Source: an uncultured Collinsella sp. (GTDB lineage: Bacteria > Actinomycetota > Coriobacteriia > Coriobacteriales > Coriobacteriaceae). From it: DNA of 27,456 nt. The position numbers were made by a program, and so were the translations under genes. Numbering within the stretch: position 1 is the first letter of the stretch; the number at the start of each line of letters is the position of its first letter. The notes under the pieces are model-generated. The model saw only the letters and a list, made by a program, of their open reading frames with translations. It was not told the DNA's origin and searched no databases. The DNA lies in the NCBI GenBank assembly GCA_902496645.1, contig CABVBR010000013.1:1-27456 (forward strand), given 5' to 3'. This document shows, in pieces, positions 1 through 7,639 of the stretch.

Positions 1-1
1 C

Positions 2-220
2 TCCGGCGGAAGCGGCTCTGGCAGCGGCAAGGACCGCAGCAACGGCAAGCGTTCTGGAAAAGCAGGCGCGCTTGCTGGAACGGGCGACAGCAACATCCCC
101 CTGACGGCAGCCGCAGCAGCACTCGCCGCAGCCGGAGTCGGCCTCGTCGCCTACAGTGCCCGCCGCACCGCACTCGAGCGCAGCGGCAGCGATGAAGCCG
201 GTGCGGTTGGGTCCCGCTAG
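2..220 (+). CDS. C-terminal end of a cell-surface protein with LAxTG-type sorting signal (partial)
   Basis: An open frame enters from the left edge and stops at a TAG, leaving 72 residues. It begins with a Gly/Ser-rich linker. LAGTG follows at nt 71-85, then an Ala-rich hydrophobic stretch of about 20 residues beginning TAAAAALAAAG, and then an Arg-Arg pair in a short tail. This order (pentapeptide, hydrophobic segment, positive tail) is that of a sortase substrate. LAxTG is the form known for class E sortases of high-GC Gram-positives, whereas the classical form is LPxTG. The tail after the Arg pair is longer than usual (about 17 residues) and contains acidic residues, which is slightly atypical. 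The N-terminal domains lie outside the window, so the ligand or enzyme activity cannot be told. The rare residue choice at position 2 of the motif fits the actinobacterial origin suggested for the window. Confidence 0.72.
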   Translation, partial: SGGSGSGSGKDRSNGKRSGKAGALAGTGDSNIPLTAAAAALAAAGVGLVAYSARRTALERSGSDEAGAVGSR

Positions 221-263
221 CTCTCAGCCGCTTTTTTAAGCTGCGCTGACCCTGTTCGTCGAA

Positions 264-301
264 CAAAAAAGGGGGCTGGCTCTGATAACCCAGAGCCAGC
301 C
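264..301 (-). terminator. Rho-independent terminator for the membrane-protein/XRE operon
   Basis: A perfect 11-bp stem GGCTGGCTCTG (274-284) pairs with 291-301 around a 6-nt loop. Read on the minus strand it is followed by CCC and six T (270-265). It lies directly after the stop of the minus-strand gene at 311. On the plus strand no T-run follows, so it probably does not serve the surface-protein gene. Confidence 0.8.
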
Positions 302-310
302 ACTTGCGCA

Positions 311-895
311 TTAGATATCGTCGGTACCGTCGAGCTCCGCCTCGATCTTGGCGCGACGCTTTTTCGCCGAGAAAAACGTTGCGCACAGAGCGGCGAATGT
401 GGCTATGAAAATCATCATGCCGCAGACCGCACCCGTCGCCAAATTCGCTGCCCAATAGACGCTTTCGAACGGCACAATCTGTACCTCCACAATACAGCGC
501 ATCGCCGCGATGACAAGTGTGCTCGTGACCCCGCTGATACCGCAGACGAGCAGGAAATATCCGACAGGAAGATGCTCGGTTTGCCCAAAACGGTTGGTAT
601 CGACATAGCCCTTTCGCGTCTGCAATACCACGCAAATCAGCATCACGATAACAAGCCACGCATACATGGCCGCCTCGGCCGGCGTTGCAAAGAGATGTGG
701 CATTTCGCTGGCGTCACTGTGGACCCACGCAACCTGCCGAGCAATGATCTCGTAGAAAAGGATCATCAGCATGCCAAACGAAAGCAGCATGAAACCAATC
801 TTGCAGATCTTCGCGTTCTCAGCTTCCAGACGCTCATCCTTTGGACCGGCATATTCGTGCCACTTTTGCACGAGTTTTAAATCTTCAAATTTCAT
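311..895 (-). CDS. Four-helix membrane protein of unknown function paired with an XRE regulator
   Basis: This 194-residue protein has four hydrophobic segments at about residues 31-51, 76-93, 112-132 and 147-172. A charged N-terminus (MKFEDLKLVQKWHEYAG) and a Lys/Arg-rich C-terminal tail would both sit on the cytoplasmic side. I do not recognise a catalytic motif. Its stop is followed by a strong terminator, and its start lies 8 bp after the stop of the XRE gene, so the two form one operon read from the promoter at 1183-1211. Small multi-pass proteins next to short XRE regulators are common in Firmicutes and Coriobacteriia, where the pair is often called a regulator/membrane module; the job is unknown. 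The gene start is taken from its position right behind the regulator. Confidence 0.8.
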   Translation of the reverse strand: MKFEDLKLVQKWHEYAGPKDERLEAENAKICKIGFMLLSFGMLMILFYEIIARQVAWVHSDASEMPHLFATPAEAAMYAWLVIVMLICVVLQTRKGYVDTNRFGQTEHLPVGYFLLVCGISGVTSTLVIAAMRCIVEVQIVPFESVYWAANLATGAVCGMMIFIATFAALCATFFSAKKRRAKIEAELDGTDDI

Positions 896-903
896 AGCGA
901 CTC

Positions 904-1134
904 CTAAAGAGCGTTAGGGTCGACGTCGGTCTCGTCTTCCCAAAACAGGTCGTTCAACGTGACGCGCAGCGCTTTGCAAATCGCCACGCACAAGTTGAGC
1001 GTGGGGTTATAGCCGCCCGCCTCGATCAGGCCGATGGTTTGGCGCGTAACGCCCACGGCCTGGGCTAAGTCAGCTTGCGAAAGGCCAGCCGCCGCGCGCG
1101 CCGCCTTCATGCGTAGGTTCTTTTTGCCCGGCAT
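904..1134 (-). CDS. Short XRE (Cro/CI) family transcriptional regulator
   Basis: The 76-residue protein MPGKKNLRMKAARAAAGLSQ... is almost entirely one helix-turn-helix domain: GLSQADLAQAVGVTRQTIGLIEAG at about residues 18-41, followed by NPTLNLCVAICKALRVTLNDLFW. This is the typical small XRE type (YozG/HipB-like size) with no sensor domain. The frame is open for 20 codons further upstream, but GAAAGGA sits 5 nt before the ATG at 1134, so I choose that start. It is the first gene of an operon with the four-helix membrane protein. The promoter region holds repeated CTGTCAT sites, so autoregulation is likely. A role as antitoxin is possible but nothing in the partner looks like a known toxin. 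Confidence 0.85.
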   Translation of the reverse strand: MPGKKNLRMKAARAAAGLSQADLAQAVGVTRQTIGLIEAGGYNPTLNLCVAICKALRVTLNDLFWEDETDVDPNAL

Positions 1135-1174
1135 GGAGTTCCTTTCGTAGTAATGGACAGATATCCGTTGCAAC

Positions 1175-1245
1175 ATGACAGAAATATATTGCATCTATCA
1201 GAAGATGTCAACTATATCTGTCATTATGAAAACCATGTCTGTCAT
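1175..1245 (-). promoter_or_regulatory. Sigma-70 promoter with flanking operator candidates for the XRE operon
   Basis: On the minus strand, TTGACA (1211-1206) is separated by exactly 17 bp from TATATT (1188-1183). ATGACAG at 1175-1181 and its inverse CTGTCAT at 1218-1224 flank the promoter on both sides. A second CTGTCAT lies at 1239-1245, 21 bp (two helical turns) from the first. The spacing fits cooperative binding by the small XRE protein, which is an inference. Confidence 0.7.
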
Positions 1246-1585
1246 CGCCATGCAGACATACCAATTTCAATTCGCCATTCAAACTTACTCGGACAAAACC
1301 GACTCGGGTTTCTCCGAGTAAACGTGGTTGATAGTCGATCGATGTGCCCGCTCGTGCGATCAGCATCGTTCGATTTTGTTTAGTAAAACTAGATCCCTAT
1401 TAAATAAAATTCATCTGTATCCAAATTTGTTTAACAATGCCGCGCTACCACTAAACACTATCCCTGTTAATCCGAACGGTTGTTCGATGGATTTCGTGTT
1501 AGTTGGAATCGCCTATGGGCTGGGCTATGCTACCTTGACTATCTATATGACTTAAACGCAGCAAAGGAGCACCGAGAGAGCGAGT
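1246..1585. other. Intergenic region upstream of the topoisomerase genes
   Basis: No credible gene is present. The stretch is AT-rich between about 1370 and 1460, which is unlike the GC-rich genes on both sides. Its right end holds the likely promoter of the downstream operon (separate entry). I see no tRNA, riboswitch or strong hairpin in it. Confidence 0.6.
1503..1531 (+). promoter_or_regulatory. Likely promoter of the parE-parC operon
   Basis: TTGGAA (1503-1508) and TATGCT (1526-1531) are separated by 17 bp, 55 bp before the start codon at 1586. The match is reasonable but not perfect. The ribosome-binding site is unclear: AAAGGAG at 1563-1569 is 16 nt from the ATG, and only a GAGAGAG-like run lies nearer. 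Confidence 0.45.
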
Positions 1586-3583
1586 ATGGCAAAAAACACC
1601 GCAAACTATGGTAACGACAGTATTCGTCAGCTCAAGGACGAGGAGCGCGTACGCCTGCGCCCCGCCGTCATCTTTGGCTCGGACGGACTCGACGGCTGCG
1701 CGCATGCCGCCTTCGAGATCCTGTCCAACGCCGTTGACGAGGCGCGCCAGGGCTACGGCAAGCTCATCACCCTTACCGCCTTTCGCGATGGCTCTATCCA
1801 GGTAGAGGATAACGGCCGTGGCTGCCCGCTCGACTGGAACCCTTCCGAAAAGCGCTTTAACTGGGAACTCGTCTTTTGCGAGCTCTACGCCGGCGGCAAA
1901 TACAATAACAACCAGGGCGGCGACTACGACTTCTCGCTCGGCACCAACGGCCTGGGCTCCTGCGCGACCCAGTACGCTTCCGAATACATGGACGTCACGG
2001 TTTGGCGCGACGGCAACAAGTACTCCCTGCACTTTAAGAAGGGCAAGGTCGTCGGTGCCAAAAAGAAGGCACTCGAGATTGAGCCCAGCGACGAGAACCA
2101 CACCGGCACCACCATCAAGTGGCGCCCCGATCTTGAGGTCTTTACCTCCATCAGCATTCCCCACGATTGGTATCGCGAGACCATGCGCCGCCAGGCCGTG
2201 GTCAATGCCAACGTGACCTTCCGTCTGCGTATCGAGGGCGACGATGGCGAGTTTTCCGAAGAGGACTTCTGCTATCCCAAGGGCATCGAGGACTACGTGC
2301 TCGAGAAGGTCGGTACCGACTACCTTACCGAGCCCTTCTTTATCGAGGCCGACCGTCGCGGTCGCGACCGCGAGGACCTGCCCGACTACAACGTAAAGAT
2401 CACTGCTTGCATGTGCTTCTCGCGCACTTTCATGATGCAGGAGTACTACCACAACTCCTCCTGGCTCGAGAACGGCGGCTCACCCGAGAAGGCCGCCCGT
2501 AGCGCTCTGACCAGCGCCATCGATGCCTACATTAAGCAACAGGGCAAGTACAACAAAAACGAGAGCGGCATTAAGTGGCAGGACGTCCAGGACTGTCTGG
2601 TACTAGTGACCAACTGCTTCTCCACCCAGACGTCTTACGAAAACCAGACTAAGAAGGCCATCAACAACCGCTTTATCCAGCAGGCCATGACTGCCTTCTT
2701 TAAGGAGCGCCTCTCGACCTACTTGATCGAGAACAAGGACGCCGCCAATAAGATTATGGAGCAGGTGCTCATTAACAAGCGCTCGCGCGAGAATGCCGAG
2801 AAGACGCGCCAGAGCATCAAGACCAACCTGCAGCAAAAGACCGACATGGCCAACCGCGTGCAGAAGTTCATCGACTGCCGCTCCAAGGACAAGAGCCGTC
2901 GCGAGATCTACATCGTAGAGGGCGACTCGGCAGCAGGCGCCATTCGCACCTCGCGCGATGCCGAGTTCCAGGGCGTTATGCCCGTCCGCGGTAAGATCCT
3001 CAACTGCCTGAAGGAGGACTATCCGCGCATCTTTAAGTCCGACATCATCATGGACCTCATGCGCGTACTGGGCTGCGGCGTGGAGATCAAGGACAAGCGC
3101 ATCAAGAACCTTGGGGCCTTCGACCTGGACAACCTCAACTGGAACAAGGTCATTATCTGTACGGACGCCGACGTCGACGGCTATCACATCCGCACGCTTG
3201 TGCTCACCATGCTCTATCGTCTGGTGCCCACGCTTATCGACGAGGGCTACGTCTATATCGCCGAGTCGCCGCTCTACGAGATCAACTGCAAAGAGAAGAC
3301 CTACTTTGCCTACACCGAGCTCGAGAAGAACGGCATTCTTAAGGAGATCGGCGACCAGAAATGCTCCATCAACCGCTCCAAGGGTCTTGGTGAGAACGAC
3401 CCGGACATGATGTGGCTCACCACCATGAACCCCGAGACGCGCCGTCTGATCAAGGTGGAGCCCGAGGACGTCACCAAGATGGAGACCATGTTCAACCTTT
3501 TGCTGGGCAACGACGAGGCAGGCCGCAAGCGCCATATCTCCGAACACGGCAAGGAATACCTGGACCAGCTGGACCTGCAGTAG
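1586..3583 (+). CDS. parE: Type IIA DNA topoisomerase subunit B (ParE/GyrB family, topo IV-like)
   Basis: The 665-residue protein is the ATPase subunit of a type II topoisomerase. GHKL features are N48 in SNAVDEA, EDNGRG at 74-79, LGTNGLGS at 118-125 and the transducer QTK with Lys356. The TOPRIM part has EGDSA at 445-449, PVRGKILN at 466-473 and TDADVDG at 526-532. The end carries KGLGEN and the ETRRL block. Length (665) is that of ParE or short GyrB rather than the long GyrB forms. The partner begins 45 nt downstream and lacks a visible GyrA-box, so the pair is more likely decatenating topoisomerase IV than gyrase; a second gyrase pair near dnaA would be expected elsewhere in the genome. 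The TOPRIM DxD metal residues and catalytic Glu are intact, so the enzyme should be active. Confidence 0.9.
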   Translation: MAKNTANYGNDSIRQLKDEERVRLRPAVIFGSDGLDGCAHAAFEILSNAVDEARQGYGKLITLTAFRDGSIQVEDNGRGCPLDWNPSEKRFNWELVFCELYAGGKYNNNQGGDYDFSLGTNGLGSCATQYASEYMDVTVWRDGNKYSLHFKKGKVVGAKKKALEIEPSDENHTGTTIKWRPDLEVFTSISIPHDWYRETMRRQAVVNANVTFRLRIEGDDGEFSEEDFCYPKGIEDYVLEKVGTDYLTEPFFIEADRRGRDREDLPDYNVKITACMCFSRTFMMQEYYHNSSWLENGGSPEKAARSALTSAIDAYIKQQGKYNKNESGIKWQDVQDCLVLVTNCFSTQTSYENQTKKAINNRFIQQAMTAFFKERLSTYLIENKDAANKIMEQVLINKRSRENAEKTRQSIKTNLQQKTDMANRVQKFIDCRSKDKSRREIYIVEGDSAAGAIRTSRDAEFQGVMPVRGKILNCLKEDYPRIFKSDIIMDLMRVLGCGVEIKDKRIKNLGAFDLDNLNWNKVIICTDADVDGYHIRTLVLTMLYRLVPTLIDEGYVYIAESPLYEINCKEKTYFAYTELEKNGILKEIGDQKCSINRSKGLGENDPDMMWLTTMNPETRRLIKVEPEDVTKMETMFNLLLGNDEAGRKRHISEHGKEYLDQLDLQ

Positions 3584-3628
3584 CAGCAAATCGATAACGA
3601 CGGCCCATAAGAAGTTCAAGAGGAAATC

Positions 3629-5869
3629 GTGGCAAAGAAGAAGACGAAAACCCAGCCAAAGAAAAAGCAGGTCAACGCCGAGAACGTCATCGGCCTGCAC
3701 TCCGAGGTCACCGATCAGCCGATCACACAGACGCTCGAGGTCAACTACATGCCCTACGCCATGAGCGTCAACGTCTCGCGTGCGTTCCCCGAGATCGACG
3801 GCTTTAAGCCCTCGCACCGCAAGCTGCTCTACACCATGTACAAGATGGGCCTGCTCAAGGGCGAGCGCCAGAAGAGCGCCAACATCGTGGGCCAAACCAT
3901 GAAGCTCAACCCGCACGGCGATGCCGCGATCTACGAGACGATGGTGCGCCTGGCGACGGGCAACGAAGCGCTGCTTGCGCCCTTCGTGGAGTCGAAGGGC
4001 AACTTTGGCAAGTACTATTCGGGCGACCTGAGCTACGCCGCCTCGCGTTACACCGAGGCCAAGCTCTCCCCCATCAGCGCCGAGATCTTCAAGGACATCG
4101 ACAAGGACCCGGTCGACTTCGTCGACAGCTACGACGGCGCCATGAAGGAGCCGCGCCTGCTGCCCACCACGTTCCCCAATATCCTCGTCTCGGCCAACAA
4201 GGGCATCGGCGTCGCCATGGCGTCCGACATCTGCGGCTTCAACCTCAACGAGGTCTGCACCGCCACCATGCACTACCTGCAGGATCCCGACTGCGACCTG
4301 CTCGAGTACATGCCCATGCCCGACTTCTCGACCGGCGGCGAAATTATCTACCGCCGCGAGGAGATGGAAAAGATTGTCGAGACCGGACTGGGTAGCTTCC
4401 AGATTCGCTCCCGCTGGCGTTGGATTCCCGAAGAGCGCATCATCGAGGTCTACGAGATTCCCTACACCACTAAGACCGATGTCATCATCGAGCGCATCGT
4501 CAAGCTCTCCAAGGAGGGCAAGGTCAAGGAGATTGCAGACATCCGCGACGAAACCGACCTCTCGGGTTTGCGCATCGCCATCGACCTTAAGCGCGGCGTC
4601 GACCCCGATAAGCTCATGGCCAAGCTCTATCGCTCGACCACGCTGCAGGATTCGTTCTCGTGCAACTTCAACGTGCTGGTCGATGGTTACCCTCGCGTTA
4701 TGGGCGTGCGCCAGATCCTGCACGAGTGGGTCAAGTGGCGTATTGAGTCCACGCGTCGCCGCATTAACTTTGACCTGGGCAAAAAGTCCGAGCGCCTGCA
4801 CCTGCTGCACGGCCTCGAGGCGATCCTGCTCGACATCGACAAGGCGATCGCCATCATCCGCGGCACCAAGCTCGAGGCCGAGGTCGTGCCCAACCTTATG
4901 CGCGGCTTCGACATCGACGAGACCCAGGCCGAGTTTGTCGCCGAGCTCAAGCTCCGCAACATCAACGAGGAATACATCCTCAACCGCACCAAGGACATTG
5001 CCAAGCTCGAGGGCGAGATTGCCGAGCTCGAGGAGATCCTCTCGAGCGAAGACAACATCAAGAAGGTCATCAGCGACGAGCTGGCCGCAGTCAACAAGAA
5101 GTACGTGATGCCGCGCCGCACGGGCAGGATCGAGCCCCATGAGGTTATCGAGGTAAGCTTGGAGCCCGAGGTCGAGGAGTACCCGGTCACCATCATGCTC
5201 TCGCGCGATGGCTACCTTAAGAAGATGACGGACCGCGTGCTCAAGAAGGCGACCACGCTCAAGTACAAGGACGGCGACAAGCCCTTTATCGAGTTCCCGT
5301 CCGCCAACACGCACGAACTGCTCGTGTTTACCAACAAGAGCCAGGTATACAAGTGCAAGGTTGCGGCGTTTGAGGACACCAAGTCGGCCCAGCTGGGCTC
5401 GTACCTGCCGACCGATCTTGAAATGGAACCCGACGAGAGCGTGATTTGGATCATCGACCCCGAGGACTATAAGGCCGACGTGCTGTTCGTCTTTGAGAAC
5501 GGCCGCGTGGTCCGCGTCGCGCTTTCTGGATACGTCACCAAGACCAACCGCAAGCGCCTTAAGAACGCCATCTACGGCGGCAGTAAACTGCTGTATGCGC
5601 AGGTGCTCAAGGAGGACCGTGACCTCGCGCTGGTCTCGAGCGACTACCGTCTGATGAACTTCAACACGTCGCTGCTCAAGACCAAGACGACCACCAACAC
5701 GCAGGGCGTCCAGGCCTTTACGGCCAAGAAGGGCCGCTCGGTCACCACCGTCGGCACGACCGAGGAAATCCTTGGCGCCGGCGTCTCGGCCGAAAAGTTC
5801 ACTGCGCAGAGCCTCCCCTCTGCCGGTGCCCTCATGAAGGAAAACGACATGCCGAGCTTGTTTGACTAG
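3629..5869 (+). CDS. parC: Type IIA DNA topoisomerase subunit A (ParC/GyrA family, topo IV-like)
   Basis: This 746-residue protein is the DNA cleavage/rejoining subunit. It starts with GTG behind AGAGGAAATC. After a Lys-rich start comes the winged-helix core MPYAMSVNVSRAFPEIDGFK (41-60) and PSHRKLLYTM. The active-site tyrosine is Tyr141 in ASRYTEAKL. A coiled coil lies at about 435-480 (NRTKDIAKLEGEIAELEE). The C-terminal part (about 500-746) looks like the beta-propeller region, but I see no QRRGGKG-like GyrA-box. The quinolone-determining stretch reads NPHGDAAIYE: the position equal to E. coli GyrA Ser83 is Ala99 and that equal to Asp87 is Glu103. The sequence style (EIDGFKPSHRKLLYTMYKMG) is like topo IV subunits of Clostridia. 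It is co-transcribed with the B subunit and ends before a large hairpin. Confidence 0.9.
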   Translation: MAKKKTKTQPKKKQVNAENVIGLHSEVTDQPITQTLEVNYMPYAMSVNVSRAFPEIDGFKPSHRKLLYTMYKMGLLKGERQKSANIVGQTMKLNPHGDAAIYETMVRLATGNEALLAPFVESKGNFGKYYSGDLSYAASRYTEAKLSPISAEIFKDIDKDPVDFVDSYDGAMKEPRLLPTTFPNILVSANKGIGVAMASDICGFNLNEVCTATMHYLQDPDCDLLEYMPMPDFSTGGEIIYRREEMEKIVETGLGSFQIRSRWRWIPEERIIEVYEIPYTTKTDVIIERIVKLSKEGKVKEIADIRDETDLSGLRIAIDLKRGVDPDKLMAKLYRSTTLQDSFSCNFNVLVDGYPRVMGVRQILHEWVKWRIESTRRRINFDLGKKSERLHLLHGLEAILLDIDKAIAIIRGTKLEAEVVPNLMRGFDIDETQAEFVAELKLRNINEEYILNRTKDIAKLEGEIAELEEILSSEDNIKKVISDELAAVNKKYVMPRRTGRIEPHEVIEVSLEPEVEEYPVTIMLSRDGYLKKMTDRVLKKATTLKYKDGDKPFIEFPSANTHELLVFTNKSQVYKCKVAAFEDTKSAQLGSYLPTDLEMEPDESVIWIIDPEDYKADVLFVFENGRVVRVALSGYVTKTNRKRLKNAIYGGSKLLYAQVLKEDRDLALVSSDYRLMNFNTSLLKTKTTTNTQGVQAFTAKKGRSVTTVGTTEEILGAGVSAEKFTAQSLPSAGALMKENDMPSLFD

Positions 5870-5905
5870 GACGACGGCAGAACCGCCATAAGCTCTCAAA
5901 ACGGT

Positions 5906-5942
5906 GGGGCCCGGAGCGCAGCAACATCGCGCTCCGGGCCCC
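5906..5942. terminator. GC-rich 14-bp hairpin between convergent genes
   Basis: GGGGCCCGGAGCGC (5906-5919) pairs perfectly with 5929-5942 around a 9-nt loop. It lies between the stop of the topoisomerase gene and the stop of the minus-strand ATPase gene. On the minus strand it is followed by ACCGTTTTGAG, a weak T-run; on the plus strand there is none. It probably acts as a terminator for both genes. Confidence 0.6.
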
Positions 5943-5964
5943 ATGCATTACAGCAGCATCATCC

Positions 5965-7254
5965 CTATAGACAAAATGCCGCATAAAGTGGAACAGACAT
6001 CAGCCCATCATTCATTCCAAAGGGCTTAGTCGATAGCCTGATAAGGCGCACGCCCGGATGGGTCTTTTTAAGTGAGGACAGGCTTCGAGATCTTGTGTTC
6101 TCTCCCGCCTTGACTTCAATCGCAGACAAGCATCCCTGCTTCTCTACTACAAAGTCGATTTCCGCACGATTATCTCGCGCCCAATAATGCAGCGGATAGC
6201 CCATGGCTGAAAGCTGTTGGGCGACGTAGTTTTCGGTAAGTGCACCCATGAATGTGCCGCCGATGCCGGCAAGAATATCGGCGCGTTGAGCACCGGCCTT
6301 GGAGACGAGCAGCCCTGTATCCGCCTGATAGATTTTAAAAGCAGAAGGGTTAACGAAGGCCTCTAAAGGGCTTTCGATCTGCCCGACTAGGCTGCAGCGC
6401 GCCACCGTACCCGACAATACAAGCCAGTCGAGAGCGTCTCCAAAGAGAGACGCATTGCCCCCCGCTCGCACTACCTTGTATTGAAATTTGCGATTCTCTT
6501 TGGCAAGCTGCTGTGGAATGGAATCGAAGCACGCACGCGTCTTTGCGCTCAAGCGTTCATCAGCATATTTATTGGTGTCGGCGGAGTATCCGTCGAGAAT
6601 AATCCGATGCTTTTCGGCCACATCAATGATTGACTGATCATCGATATACGTTTGGACCGCCTCGGGCATTCCGCCAACAACAAGATACTGTCGATAGAGC
6701 CCAAGCGCCTTTTCATGAAGGCTTGGCGCAAGAGGACCCATTAACTCGAATGACGAGCGTATCTCGTCGACCAGCTGATCGTGCCCCATTGCCCAGAGAA
6801 ACTCCTCGAAATCGAGTGGAGTCATCTCGATCAAGTCGGTCTTTCCGACGGGGAACGAATACGACTGATGGTTAATGGCAACCCCAAGAAGCGACCCAGC
6901 AGCCGCAACGTAATACTCGGGAGCATCTTCGCAAAAGTATTTAAGGGAAGTGAGCGCTTCCTCGCATGCCTGGATCTCGTCAATGAACAGTAAGGTTTTG
7001 CCAGGCACGATACGCTGTCCCGTACGAGCCTCGATCGCGCGTACAATCGAATGAGGGTCAAGACCGCCCGAAAAATCCGCTCGCGCCGACCGGTCGTTCT
7101 CAAGATTAACGTAGACAACCGATTCGAAAAGATCCTGGGCGTACGTTCTGAGCAAATAGGTCTTGCCACACTGGCGCACGCCTTTGACCAGCAAAGGTTT
7201 TCTATCAGCTCTGTCTCGCCATTCCCTAAGTAGCTCGTCTGCCTTGCGACGCAT
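5965..7254 (-). CDS. AAA+ ATPase with DUF4143-type C-terminal domain (COG1373 family)
   Basis: The 429-residue protein has an N-terminal AAA_14 ATPase domain: Walker A GVRQCGKT at 25-32 and Walker B LLFIDEIQ with Asp92-Glu93. The middle has the family-typical EFLWAMG and YLVVGGMPEAV segments. The C-terminal part shows AEIDFVV...AIEVKAG (about residues 365-390), the DUF4143 pattern that resembles a PD-(D/E)xK nuclease core. Family members are widespread in gut bacteria as single genes; their role is not established, though defence and mobile-element roles have been suggested. I choose the ATG at 7254 because GGGAAGG lies 6 nt ahead of it; a TTG two codons upstream would overlap the ribosome-binding site. 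It is monocistronic and convergent with the topoisomerase operon. No truncation is seen. Confidence 0.87.
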   Translation of the reverse strand: MRRKADELLREWRDRADRKPLLVKGVRQCGKTYLLRTYAQDLFESVVYVNLENDRSARADFSGGLDPHSIVRAIEARTGQRIVPGKTLLFIDEIQACEEALTSLKYFCEDAPEYYVAAAGSLLGVAINHQSYSFPVGKTDLIEMTPLDFEEFLWAMGHDQLVDEIRSSFELMGPLAPSLHEKALGLYRQYLVVGGMPEAVQTYIDDQSIIDVAEKHRIILDGYSADTNKYADERLSAKTRACFDSIPQQLAKENRKFQYKVVRAGGNASLFGDALDWLVLSGTVARCSLVGQIESPLEAFVNPSAFKIYQADTGLLVSKAGAQRADILAGIGGTFMGALTENYVAQQLSAMGYPLHYWARDNRAEIDFVVEKQGCLSAIEVKAGENTRSRSLSSLKKTHPGVRLIRLSTKPFGMNDGLMSVPLYAAFCL

Positions 7255-7354
7255 ACGCAACCTTCCCTCATGAACTTCTGTTTGACAATATTTTAACGCG
7301 GATTAATTTGTTTTCAGTTATTTTTCTGCGTTTAAAAATTGTTCTATACGGCGC

Positions 7355-7383
7355 TTGAGGAAATGCGCCCCTATTCATATACT
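7355..7383 (+). promoter_or_regulatory. Probable promoter of the small ORF at 7427
   Basis: TTGAGG (7355-7360), a 17-bp spacer and TATACT (7378-7383) give a good sigma-70 type promoter. A transcript from it would reach the small ORF after a leader of roughly 35-40 nt. Confidence 0.5.
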
Positions 7384-7426
7384 CGCGCTACATTCGATTG
7401 CACGAGACGCCAGCGAAAGGGACCCG

Positions 7427-7510
7427 ATGCAGAACGATAAAAACGGCATTGCACAGCTCACCTCGGAGCAGAACACGCTCTTCAACGCCATGTTCGGTAT
7501 GCAGAGCTAG
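7427..7510 (+). CDS. 27-residue peptide, or 5' remnant of a gene cut by a TAG stop
   Basis: The frame encodes MQNDKNGIAQLTSEQNTLFN plus AMFGMQS and then TAG. GAAAGGG lies 7 nt before the ATG and a good promoter stands at 7355-7383, so expression is believable. After the TAG the same frame stays open and reads PKWMQAVADGIVRGSINAWQ before running into the large inverted repeat at 7561. The amphipathic composition of that second part looks protein-like, so the TAG may be a nonsense change (for example from CAG) in a slightly longer gene. I recognise no family for it. Either a true micro-peptide or a decayed gene is possible. Confidence 0.4.
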   Translation: MQNDKNGIAQLTSEQNTLFNAMFGMQS

Positions 7511-7560
7511 CCAAAATGGATGCAAGCGGTGGCTGACGGAATTGTCCGCGGGAGCATCAA

Positions 7561-7627
7561 CGCATGGCAATCAGCACTCCTCTTGGTAAGGGCAGCAAGC
7601 ATTTCCGCTAGTGCTGATTGCCATGCG
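7561..7627. repeat. Perfect 18-bp inverted repeat with 31-nt loop
   Basis: CGCATGGCAATCAGCACT (7561-7578) is exactly repeated in inverse at 7610-7627. The loop holds CCTCTTGGTAAGGGC and has no strong structure of its own. No T-run follows on either strand, so this is not a normal intrinsic terminator. It lies 12 nt past the stop of the reductase gene. A folded 3' end for the reductase mRNA or a protein-binding site are the likeliest roles. Confidence 0.75.
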
Positions 7628-7639
7628 CTCTTCTTGTCC

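Noticed and set aside
2603..5944. Open frame of over 1100 codons on the minus strand across the topoisomerase genes
   Set aside because: It is the mirror of two clear plus-strand genes with strong motifs. Its composition (Leu/Val/Asp/Gly rich) is typical for antisense frames in GC-rich DNA.
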